This document shows, in pieces, positions 1 through 6,537 of a stretch of DNA of 11,916 bases. The notes below the pieces were generated by a model. It saw only the letters and a program-made list of their open reading frames with translations. It searched no databases and was not told where the DNA came from. The number at the start of each line of letters is the position of its first letter. Position 1 is the stretch's first letter. Origin of the DNA: Bacteroidota bacterium (GTDB lineage Bacteria; Bacteroidota; Rhodothermia; Rhodothermales; UBA10348); NCBI GenBank assembly GCA_004356385.1, contig SMXL01000161.1, positions 1-11,916 of the forward strand, in the 5' to 3' direction. Position numbers and translations under genes: made by a program.

Positions 1-1
1 A

Positions 2-952
2 GCCGTACGATCTATCGACCTGATACTTGGTCAGGGACTTGTGGCCTACGCCATAGCGCTTCCCGATGGGCACGACCCTGATTCATACATCAAGAAATTC
101 GGGCCGGAAGCATTCGAAGCCTACCTGACGGAACATCGGGAAAACTTTGTTCACTTCATTCTCTCCAGATCGCGAATGGCAGGGCGAATGGAAACGCCGG
201 AGGGACAAGCCGACGTACAACGTGCCATCATTCGATCGATATCCAGAATTCCGGACCCTCTAGTTCGGGAATCCTATCTAAAACTTGCGAGCGACGCGTT
301 GGACATACCCGATATGCAGCTTCGAGATGTGCTGAAAGAGTTATCGAAGGGCCGTCGAAGGTCGTCGAGAAAGCGGGCGACCAAAATCGAAACAAACCAG
401 AGGGGAGGCGGCAATGAGACGGCGATAGCGCTAAGGACTCGGGCTTTCAGTCCAGGAAGTCATCCGGCAGAGAAAACCCTTTTAAAACTAATGCTGGAGG
501 AGGGTCTTCCGCTTGTAGAATTGATCCTGGGTAATACCGCCCTCACGGATTTCTCACGTGGCCCCACTCGAGACATGGCAGAGCACCTGGTCGAGATGTA
601 TGAAAAGGGCGCGATCGATCAAACGATTTTTGTGAACGGCAGTCTTGGGGACGACCTCCGAGAGCTTTCTACCGAACTCCTGACGACTGACATCGAACCC
701 TCTGAAAATTGGAAACGGCGAAGAAATATCTCGGTCCCGAAATTCAATGACGACGCGGTAGAGGCCGCCAAGAGTGCCATCATGCACCTGAAGCTGGATC
801 GGATTGATCATGCAATTGGGCTACAGAAGGATCAGATATTTAAAGCGGAACAAGCCGGTAACGATGTTCGGGACTTACAGACCGAAATGATAAAGCTTCA
901 CGAGATGAAGAAGATCGTTGCGGAGCGAAAGTTTATTGTAGACGTTCAATAA
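2..952 (+). CDS. dnaG: DNA primase, C-terminal part (5' end outside window)
   Basis: The reading frame is already open at the left edge, so only the C-terminal 316 residues are visible. The first in-frame ATG (base 41) is internal and not the start. The visible part begins inside the TOPRIM catalytic domain: it reads RSIDLILGQGL, then the segment ALPDGHDPDSYIKKFG, the usual PDGxDPD stretch at the end of a DnaG TOPRIM fold. A helical region follows, then a basic, poorly conserved linker (about visible residues 116-140). The rest is an all-helical C-terminal domain, in DnaG the part that binds the replicative helicase DnaB. DnaG makes RNA primers at the replication fork. The zinc-binding domain and most catalytic acidic residues lie upstream of the window. 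The stop is TAA, and ppk starts 27 bp later on the same strand, so the two are probably co-transcribed. Identification rests on the PDGHDPD region and overall architecture. Confidence 0.9.
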   Translation, partial: AVRSIDLILGQGLVAYAIALPDGHDPDSYIKKFGPEAFEAYLTEHRENFVHFILSRSRMAGRMETPEGQADVQRAIIRSISRIPDPLVRESYLKLASDALDIPDMQLRDVLKELSKGRRRSSRKRATKIETNQRGGGNETAIALRTRAFSPGSHPAEKTLLKLMLEEGLPLVELILGNTALTDFSRGPTRDMAEHLVEMYEKGAIDQTIFVNGSLGDDLRELSTELLTTDIEPSENWKRRRNISVPKFNDDAVEAAKSAIMHLKLDRIDHAIGLQKDQIFKAEQAGNDVRDLQTEMIKLHEMKKIVAERKFIVDVQ

Positions 953-979
953 TTCTATAGGGAAAGGAACCGAGTAGAG

Positions 980-3196
980 ATGGGTAATAGCGTGGAAGTA
1001 ATAGTGAAGACGGATAGTCGGCTGAGGGCGAATGGAGCCAATGTTGTAGTCGAAGAAGTTGTCCCACATGCTACCGTTCCGAGGACCGTTCCCAAGCGGG
1101 CGGCGCTTTCAGACGCCAGGTTGTATTTCAATCGAGAACTCAGTTGGTTGGATTTTAACTGGCGGGTGCTGTACCAGGCGATGGACGATCGAACGCCGTT
1201 GCTCGAGCGCGTCCGTTTTATTTCGATTACGTCCAACAACCTCGATGAGTTTTTCAGAAAGCGTGTTGGCGGTCTGAAGCGCCAAGTGGCCGCAGGAGTT
1301 CAAAAATTGTCACCTGACGGCCGGACCCCTCGCGATCAGCTCGACCTCTGTCGACCGGCTGTTTTAGCGATGAGCCAAAAGATATCTGAAGTGTGGGAAG
1401 AAACTTTAAAACCGTTGCTGGCCAAAAAGGCGGGGATTCGCATCTTCCAATACGACGAACTCACCAATGGACAGAAACAGTGGCTCAAGGATTATTTTCA
1501 GACCCACATTTTTCCCGTTTTAACTCCACTGGCTGTCGATCCAGGACACCCTTTTCCGTTTATTTCTAACCTGAGCCTGTCACTAGCTGTCCTGCTCAAG
1601 CATCCGAAAAGAGATACGGAGCATTTTGCGAGACTAAAAGTGCCTTCGAATCAGGAGCGCTGGATCAAACTCGAAGATGCAGGTGGATACATCTCGTTGG
1701 ATCAGGTTATCGCAAACAATATATCTGACCTGTTCAGGGGCATGGACATCGTGAACGTCCAGGCGTTTCGTATCACAAGGAATGCAGATTTACTCCGGGA
1801 CGACGAAGAGGCCGATGATTTGATCGAAATGATCTCGGATGAGCTTCGCGAACGGCGATTTGCCCCAATCGTTCGTCTAGAGGTTCAGCAGAACATGCCC
1901 AGAGAAGTCCGCTTGCTGCTTATGCGAGAACTCTCGTTGACGGATGAAGATGTCTACGAGGTGAACGGTGATCTGGATCTTACGCATGTCTCGTTTTTTG
2001 CAGGTCTGGATTCCCCGGAACACCTTTTTCCACGATGGGAACCTGTGACGCCGGCACGTCTCCTTCACGAAGGTGAATCAAAAGACCGCGCCAACATCTT
2101 TGAGGTAATCCGAAACGGCGATATACTGGTTCACCATCCGTATGAATCTTTCGGCGCTAGTACGCAGCGATTTATTGAAGAAGCTGCTGTGGATCCAAAA
2201 GTACTGGCCATCAAACAGACGCTATACCGAACATCGAACAAGTCGCCGATCGTTCAGGCTCTCCGAAAGGCGGCCGAGCTGGGTAAGCAGGTGGCCGTGT
2301 TGGTAGAGGTGAAAGCCCGTTTCGACGAAAAGAACAATATTGAATGGGGTCAGATTCTGGAGAAGTCGGGTGTGCACGTGACATACGGTCTGGTGGGACT
2401 GAAAACGCACACGAAAACAACACTTGTAATTCGTCAGGAGGAGGACGAATTGCGTGCCTATTGCCATGTTGGAACGGGTAATTACAATCCGGCAACCGCT
2501 CGCCTGTACACCGATTTTGGATTGCTGACCTGCTCTCCGGACGTAGGTTACGACGTGATAAACCTCTTCCACTATTTGACTGGGTATGCCCCGGAGCAGC
2601 ACTACCGGCGCATGATAATTGCGCCGAGAGACATGCGATCGTCGTTTATTCAGCTGGTTCGGAAGGAAGTCGATTGGCAAAAGGAGAACGGAACCGGACG
2701 TATAATAGCCAAGATGAACGCCCTGGATGATCTTGAGATGATCCGCGAATTATATCGGGCATCTGAAGCCGGCGTGAGGATTGACTTGATCATTCGAGGG
2801 CATTGCCGACTGCGCCCTGGGCTTCCACGGTTCAGTGAAAACATTCGCCTGGTCAGCATCATTGGACAATTTCTGGAACACAGCAGGGTCTACTACTTCC
2901 GAAATAACGATAGCCCGCGTGTTTTTATAGGTAGTGCAGATTGGCAACGCAGAAATCTGGATGATCGGGTAGAAGCGATCGTGGAAATAGACCAACCTTC
3001 GTTGAAAGCAAGACTCATCCAAACGCTACAGATCGCGCTGGACGATCCTCATTCGGCGTGGGAGTTGAAACCTGATGGTCGCTATCTGCTTAGAAGATCC
3101 GCCGACGGGCAGACGAGAAAAGGATTTCAGGAGACCCTCATGGATCGGGCAAAAGCACGGTTCGCCCAGGAGGATTCACCTTGGGATATCGAATAG
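980..3196 (+). CDS. ppk: Polyphosphate kinase 1
   Basis: PPK1 reversibly transfers the ATP gamma-phosphate onto inorganic polyphosphate, normally at the inner membrane. The 738-residue product has the full family layout. The N-terminal domain opens with LYFNRELSWLDFNWRVL (about 48-64) and contains SNNLDEFF (85-92), which includes the nucleotide-site Asn. A head domain follows, then two phospholipase-D-like C-terminal domains. The autophosphorylated histidine is expected to be His477 in GLKTHTK (HxK). CHVGTGNYNPATARLYTDFG follows at 495-514, and the second conserved His is His634 in FLEHSRVYYF. Typical PPK1 proteins are nearer 690 residues; the excess is a roughly 45-residue Val-rich N-terminal extension with no obvious signal peptide. 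The ATG start is supported by a purine-rich GGAAAGGA about 11 bases upstream. No exopolyphosphatase gene is adjacent. It follows dnaG closely and ends facing the C26 hydrolase gene. Confidence 0.97.
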   Translation: MGNSVEVIVKTDSRLRANGANVVVEEVVPHATVPRTVPKRAALSDARLYFNRELSWLDFNWRVLYQAMDDRTPLLERVRFISITSNNLDEFFRKRVGGLKRQVAAGVQKLSPDGRTPRDQLDLCRPAVLAMSQKISEVWEETLKPLLAKKAGIRIFQYDELTNGQKQWLKDYFQTHIFPVLTPLAVDPGHPFPFISNLSLSLAVLLKHPKRDTEHFARLKVPSNQERWIKLEDAGGYISLDQVIANNISDLFRGMDIVNVQAFRITRNADLLRDDEEADDLIEMISDELRERRFAPIVRLEVQQNMPREVRLLLMRELSLTDEDVYEVNGDLDLTHVSFFAGLDSPEHLFPRWEPVTPARLLHEGESKDRANIFEVIRNGDILVHHPYESFGASTQRFIEEAAVDPKVLAIKQTLYRTSNKSPIVQALRKAAELGKQVAVLVEVKARFDEKNNIEWGQILEKSGVHVTYGLVGLKTHTKTTLVIRQEEDELRAYCHVGTGNYNPATARLYTDFGLLTCSPDVGYDVINLFHYLTGYAPEQHYRRMIIAPRDMRSSFIQLVRKEVDWQKENGTGRIIAKMNALDDLEMIRELYRASEAGVRIDLIIRGHCRLRPGLPRFSENIRLVSIIGQFLEHSRVYYFRNNDSPRVFIGSADWQRRNLDDRVEAIVEIDQPSLKARLIQTLQIALDDPHSAWELKPDGRYLLRRSADGQTRKGFQETLMDRAKARFAQEDSPWDIE

Positions 3197-3241
3197 GAGA
3201 AAAGCCCGCTCGAGGTAGGCCGGTTCACTTTGGGTTTGGCA

Positions 3242-3279
3242 GCTCGGAATCAGCAACTCGAATTCAACCGCTCGGAATC
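3242..3279. repeat. Short direct repeat between convergent genes
   Basis: The 10-mer GCTCGGAATC occurs at 3242-3251 and again at 3270-3279, 18 bases apart, in the 86-bp gap between the ppk stop and the stop of the converging C26 hydrolase gene. The spacer contains GAATTC-type sequence. No clear rho-independent terminator is visible in this gap. The repeat is too short to assign a role and may be chance. Confidence 0.4.
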
Positions 3280-3282
3280 GTT

Positions 3283-3963
3283 TTAGTCTCCGCTCGCGAG
3301 GTTCAACAGGTGATCAAACAGGGGTTTCATTTCCGGCCCCATTCGTTCGGGATGAAATTGTACGCCCAAAAAACGTCCGTCGCGCGATTCGATGGATTCG
3401 ATGACTCCGTCAGGTGCTAGACCCGTTACATCGAGCGCCAATCCGACGCTCTCTATGGCCTGAATGTGACGGGAGTTGACCATCTGATCAGCCTCTCCGA
3501 GCAGTTGGTGTGTTTGACTACCGGATTCGGCTCGAAACGCGTGTACGGTTGCGCCCCGTTTCTCACTGTGAGGCGCATCGAGATCACACTGAACCTCCAC
3601 GTCGCCGTAAATCGTTCCTCCATAGAAGGCGTTTACGAATTGCATTCCATAACAGATGCCCAAGATTGGAGTCTTCCGCTCCATAGCGCCTTCGAGTATC
3701 CAAGAGTCGTTGTCGAATCTCATTTGATCGGTTTCATCAAGATCATCCGGGAGCTTCCCATTAAGGCCCTGAGTGATCGCCGGGCCTCCAGGAAGGAGGA
3801 GACCGTCTACAAGATCCAGGAAAGATTCAACGGATTTAGCATGCTCGAAAACGGGTACAATGATGGGAGCGCCTCCAGATCGAACAATCGCATGGACGTA
3901 GCGCGAGTCGAGTTGCTGTACGCCATCAGAATACGATGTCGAGATGCCAATGACAGGTTTCAA
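3283..3963 (-). CDS. Class-I glutamine-amidotransferase-like hydrolase (peptidase C26, gamma-glutamyl-GABA hydrolase family)
   Basis: The 226-residue product opens with KPVIGIS, as family members do, and carries LLLPGGPAI (about 55-63), the small-residue loop before the nucleophile. The nucleophile elbow is LGICYGMQ with Cys104. The rest of the triad is His204 and Glu206 in VQFHPER. This is the class-I amidotransferase fold used by hydrolases that release glutamate from gamma-glutamyl compounds, such as PuuD in putrescine breakdown. The substrate here cannot be told, since no putrescine, GABA or purine genes are adjacent. Many relatives read GICRG at the nucleophile; this one has GICYG. The start is TTG: the frame is open upstream to about 4014, inside fumC, but holds no ATG or GTG, and the family N-terminus begins exactly here. 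No good Shine-Dalgarno is visible. The TTG lies 25 bp after the fumC stop, so translation is probably coupled to a fumC transcript. Confidence 0.9.
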   Translation of the reverse strand: MKPVIGISTSYSDGVQQLDSRYVHAIVRSGGAPIIVPVFEHAKSVESFLDLVDGLLLPGGPAITQGLNGKLPDDLDETDQMRFDNDSWILEGAMERKTPILGICYGMQFVNAFYGGTIYGDVEVQCDLDAPHSEKRGATVHAFRAESGSQTHQLLGEADQMVNSRHIQAIESVGLALDVTGLAPDGVIESIESRDGRFLGVQFHPERMGPEMKPLFDHLLNLASGD

Positions 3964-3988
3964 AGATGACTGTGCAGTTTCGGAATGG

Positions 3989-5389
3989 TTATTCGCCTGG
4001 AATCCCGGGTTCTGTCATGTCCCGAACGTCGAGGACCTGATCCAACTCATCGTCACTCAATAGACCCATTTCAACTACGATATCTCGAACGGAGCGTTTT
4101 TCGGCGGCCGCCTTCTTTGCGACCTCGGATGCCTTGTCATATCCAATGGATTGATTCAGCGCAGTAGCTATCGAGGGATTGAGTTCTAGCAACTCCCGAC
4201 ACCGGTCCCGGTCTGCCTCGATGGCAACGAGGCAACGGATTCGAAACGCTTCAATTCCTCCAGACAAAATGCCGATGCTCTCCAGCATCGCATGGGTCAT
4301 CACAGGCATCATGACATTCAGCTCAAAATTTCCGTGTTGGGCACCGATGGTAATGGTTGTGTGATTCCCCATTACCCTGGCGGCTACCATCATAAGGGCC
4401 TCGCTCATCACGGGGTTGACCTTCCCCGGCATAATCGATGAACCGGGTTGAACGGCGGGTAGCCTGATCTCAGCCAATCCGCTAGTCGGCCCGCTTGACA
4501 AGTGTCGAATATCATTCGCGATTTTCATGAGTGACACTGCGATCGTATTCAATGCCCCTGAGGCCATGACATAGGCGTCTTTTGCAGCCTGAGCTTCAAA
4601 GTGATTTACGGCTTCTTTGAATTCATGTCCCGTTTCCTTCTGGATTTGCTCGATCGCCTTCTCAGCGAAACCGGGAGGACAATTGATACCGGTACCTGTA
4701 GCCGTACCTCCAAGGGGGAGCTCCGACAACTCCTCGGATGCCCATCGAACCCGGTCAATTCCCTTGGAGATTTGTTCGGCATATCCACCAAATTCCTGAC
4801 CGAGGCGAACCGGTGTTGCGTCCATCAAATGCGTCCGTCCGCTCTTTATTACGTCATCAAACTCATTGGCTTTGTAGAGAAGAGCGTCTTTCAACTCTTG
4901 GAGCGCGGGAATCAAGTCTTCCTCAAGGGCTGCCCTGGCCGCTACGTGCATAGCCGTTGGAATTACGTCGTTGGACGACTGGGACATATTCACATGGTCG
5001 TTCGGATGAATCAGCTTGCTTCCAGTTTCACCACCGAGTTGATCCGTTGCCAGATTGGCAATAACCTCGTTGGCATTCATATTGGAAGAAGTGCCGCTGC
5101 CCGTCTGGTAAATATCCAGGATAAACTGGTCGTCATAATCTCCCGCGATTACTTTCCGGGAAATCTCGATAATGACATTACTTTTCTCTTCATCCAGAAG
5201 CCCCAGTTCCTTGTTAGCCTCGGCAGCCGAGAGCTTGACGATTCCCAGCGCTTGAATAAATCTCCTGGAAAAATGTGTGCCCGAGATGGGAAAATTATCC
5301 AGTGCACGCTGGGTTTGAGCACCGTACCAGGCATCGGTGGGTACCTGAACTTCTCCAAGCGAATCTTTCTCTGTTCTAAAATCTGTCAT
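3989..5389 (-). CDS. fumC: Fumarate hydratase, class II
   Basis: This is an iron-independent, homotetrameric fumarase that interconverts fumarate and malate in the TCA cycle. The 466-residue length is that of FumC. All superfamily blocks are present. TGSGTSSNMNANE lies at 96-108 and HVNMSQSSND at 132-141. GRTHLMDATP contains His187, the equivalent of E. coli His188. The signature GSSIMPGKVNP lies at 316-326, with Ser317 the probable catalytic base on the mobile loop. The GSSxMPxKxN motif is shared with aspartase and argininosuccinate lyase. The overall sequence and N-terminus (TEKDSLGEVQVPTDAWYGAQTQRA) fit fumarase better than aspartase, though aspartase activity is not strictly excluded. The start is ATG with only a weak purine stretch upstream. 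It is first in a probable two-gene unit with the C26 hydrolase and diverges from panC. Confidence 0.96.
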   Translation of the reverse strand: MTDFRTEKDSLGEVQVPTDAWYGAQTQRALDNFPISGTHFSRRFIQALGIVKLSAAEANKELGLLDEEKSNVIIEISRKVIAGDYDDQFILDIYQTGSGTSSNMNANEVIANLATDQLGGETGSKLIHPNDHVNMSQSSNDVIPTAMHVAARAALEEDLIPALQELKDALLYKANEFDDVIKSGRTHLMDATPVRLGQEFGGYAEQISKGIDRVRWASEELSELPLGGTATGTGINCPPGFAEKAIEQIQKETGHEFKEAVNHFEAQAAKDAYVMASGALNTIAVSLMKIANDIRHLSSGPTSGLAEIRLPAVQPGSSIMPGKVNPVMSEALMMVAARVMGNHTTITIGAQHGNFELNVMMPVMTHAMLESIGILSGGIEAFRIRCLVAIEADRDRCRELLELNPSIATALNQSIGYDKASEVAKKAAAEKRSVRDIVVEMGLLSDDELDQVLDVRDMTEPGIPGE

Positions 5390-5436
5390 ACTGTTTTCTA
5401 GACGTTCCGACGGTCGATCAACGTTCGTACGAGTGG

Positions 5437-5448
5437 GAAATATACCGA
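5437..5448 (-). promoter_or_regulatory. Candidate promoter element upstream of fumC
   Basis: On the minus strand this reads TCGGTATATTTC. It contains TATATT (5444-5439), one base from the sigma-70 -10 consensus and also close to the Bacteroidota -7 element TAnnTTTG. It lies about 49 bases upstream of the fumC ATG. A near-identical 12-mer, TCAGTATATTTC, precedes the ppiD gene. No convincing -35 or -33 partner is visible, so this is only a candidate. Confidence 0.3.
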
Positions 5449-5509
5449 TGGAGGACTGAGGGCGCCGGAGGAGATTTTGCGAATCGAATTCTGCTTTATA
5501 GTGCGTTAT

Positions 5510-5549
5510 TCGTGGTGGTTACCCGGTCGATGAATTCGCCCTACCACGA
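5510..5549 (+). promoter_or_regulatory. Inverted repeat / possible leader hairpin upstream of panC
   Basis: TCGTGGT at 5510-5516 is matched by ACCACGA at 5543-5549, a perfect 7-bp stem. It extends by two more G-C pairs if a T at 5542 is bulged. About 22-26 bases form the loop, and the structure ends 40 bases before the panC GTG. There is no T-run after it, so it is not a terminator on this strand. It could be a leader structure or a protein-binding site in the 200-bp fumC/panC divergent region. I do not recognise a known riboswitch consensus in it. Apart from this and the fumC promoter candidate, I see nothing else definite in the region. Confidence 0.35.
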
Positions 5550-5589
5550 GGCGTTTTGTAGCTTGGCGAAGTAAAATGCCCCGGAATCA

Positions 5590-6450
5590 GTGCTTGTTAT
5601 TAAGACCATTAGCAAAATGCGGGAGTTTTCTCGCGAATGTCGTCGCGACGGATCGACCATCGTGCTCGTACCCACCATGGGAGCGCTGCACAGGGGCCAC
5701 CTGGCTCTAGCGAAAGAGGCGAATGAAAGGGGCGATCAGGTCGTAGTCTCTGTTTTTGTGAACAAGACACAATTCGGCCCGGAGGAGGATTTCTCAGCAT
5801 ATCCGAGAACGTTGGAGCAGGACTGTGAGAACCTGGAAAAAGAAAGCCTGGCAACGGCTGTATTTGCTCCGTCGCACGAGGAAATGTATCCGGACGGTGA
5901 TCCAAAAACGTGGATCACCGTCGATCGACTGACGGATCATCTTTGCGGCACGTCACGACCGGGTCATTTCAGGGGAGTGGCCACCATCGTGACCAAGCTG
6001 TTCAACGTTTGTCAGCCGGATGTAGCGGTCTTTGGACTCAAGGATGCACAGCAGTTCTATATCATTCGAAAACTCACAGCCGATTTAAATCTCGGCGTAG
6101 ATATCGTTGGCGTACAAACCGTTAGGGAGGACGACGGACTCGCACTTTCGTCGCGCAATCAGTACCTGACCTCAGAAGAACGAGTTCAAGCGCCGATCCT
6201 GTACCAAGTCGTCGCAGATGCGAAAAAACAGATAAAGTCGGGCAATCGGAATGGTAGCGAGATTCGAGAGCTCATGCAATCTCAAATTCAAAGAGCGAGT
6301 CTAGGACGACTTGATTACGCCGAGATGGTCAATTCGGTCGATTTTTATCCCATAGAGTCGATCGAGTCAGGTATGACCATTGTAGCTGCGGTGGCAGTTT
6401 ACTTTGGTTCTGCTCGCCTGATTGATAATCAGATTATTCAGGTTCCGTAG
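5590..6450 (+). CDS. panC: Pantothenate synthetase
   Basis: PanC condenses pantoate with beta-alanine using ATP through a pantoyl-adenylate intermediate, the last step of vitamin B5 synthesis before CoA. The 286 residues match the family length. VPTMGALHRGH (27-37) holds the HIGH-like ATP motif, His34 and His37. Next come VNKTQFGPEEDFSAYPRT (58-74) with pantoate-contacting Gln61, GTSRPGHFRGVATIVTKLFN (120-139), FGLKDAQQ (148-155), and LALSSRNQYLT (184-194) as the KMSKS-like loop. Two positions differ from the commonest forms: VNKTQF for VNPTQF, and FGLKD for FGEKD. The key Lys151, Asp152 and Gln154 are kept. The start is GTG: an in-frame TAA lies 16 bases upstream, no ATG lies between, and the next ATG (5617) would remove the first beta strand. 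Shine-Dalgarno is weak. It stands alone, with no panB or panD beside it. Confidence 0.96.
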   Translation: MLVIKTISKMREFSRECRRDGSTIVLVPTMGALHRGHLALAKEANERGDQVVVSVFVNKTQFGPEEDFSAYPRTLEQDCENLEKESLATAVFAPSHEEMYPDGDPKTWITVDRLTDHLCGTSRPGHFRGVATIVTKLFNVCQPDVAVFGLKDAQQFYIIRKLTADLNLGVDIVGVQTVREDDGLALSSRNQYLTSEERVQAPILYQVVADAKKQIKSGNRNGSEIRELMQSQIQRASLGRLDYAEMVNSVDFYPIESIESGMTIVAAVAVYFGSARLIDNQIIQVP

Positions 6451-6469
6451 GTGTCTCCTTGTTCGTAGA

Positions 6470-6492
6470 GAGGACAGCGATTATTTGTCCTC
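6470..6492. other. Small hairpin between convergent panC and phoH
   Basis: GAGGACA (6470-6476) and TGTCCTC (6486-6492) form a perfect 7-bp stem with a 9-base loop, in the 87-bp gap between the panC and phoH stops. It starts 19 bases after the panC stop. Neither strand has a T-run after the stem, so it is a weak bidirectional terminator candidate at best. It overlaps the second in-frame stop of the possible phoH tail (6481-6483). Confidence 0.35.
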
Positions 6493-6537
6493 CGTGGATG
6501 TCTCGGGTGCCGAAGGATTGGGTCCGCTTGAGCCGCT
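6481..6537 (-). other. In-frame readable tail after the phoH stop
   Basis: Directly after the phoH TAA (6540-6538) the same frame continues for 18 sense codons to a second TAA at 6483-6481. The codons would read SGSSGPNPSAPETSTEDK. The composition (Ser, Pro, Gly, Thr, acidic end) matches the disordered run SDAGTGNGPNGSHD just before the stop. This could be the remains of a longer C-terminus cut by a recent nonsense change, or a readthrough extension. Eighteen open codons alone are not statistically unusual. Confidence 0.35.

Noticed and set aside
41..43. ATG at 41 as the start of the first gene
   Set aside because: The same frame is open to the left edge and the upstream codons encode conserved DnaG sequence (RSIDLILGQGL), so this is an internal methionine.
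933..961. Possible promoter for ppk (TTATTG, 17-base spacer, TATAGG)
   Set aside because: The -35 matches poorly and the short dnaG-ppk gap is better explained by co-transcription.
2222..2680. 152-codon open frame on the minus strand inside ppk
   Set aside because: It is antisense to the catalytic core of ppk, and its Cys/Arg/His-rich translation is typical of a shadow frame.
3197..3230. Possible terminator for the C26 hydrolase gene (GCC/GGC stem followed by TTTT on the minus strand)
   Set aside because: The stem is only about four pairs with a mismatch, well below the fliA terminator in quality.
3466..3969. 167-codon open frame on the plus strand opposite the C26 hydrolase gene
   Set aside because: It is antisense to a gene with a complete catalytic triad, and its translation shows no domain-like pattern.
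4601..5401. 266-codon open frame on the plus strand opposite fumC
   Set aside because: It lies wholly antisense to an intact, motif-complete fumC, has no family resemblance, and its open frame is explained by fumC codon usage.
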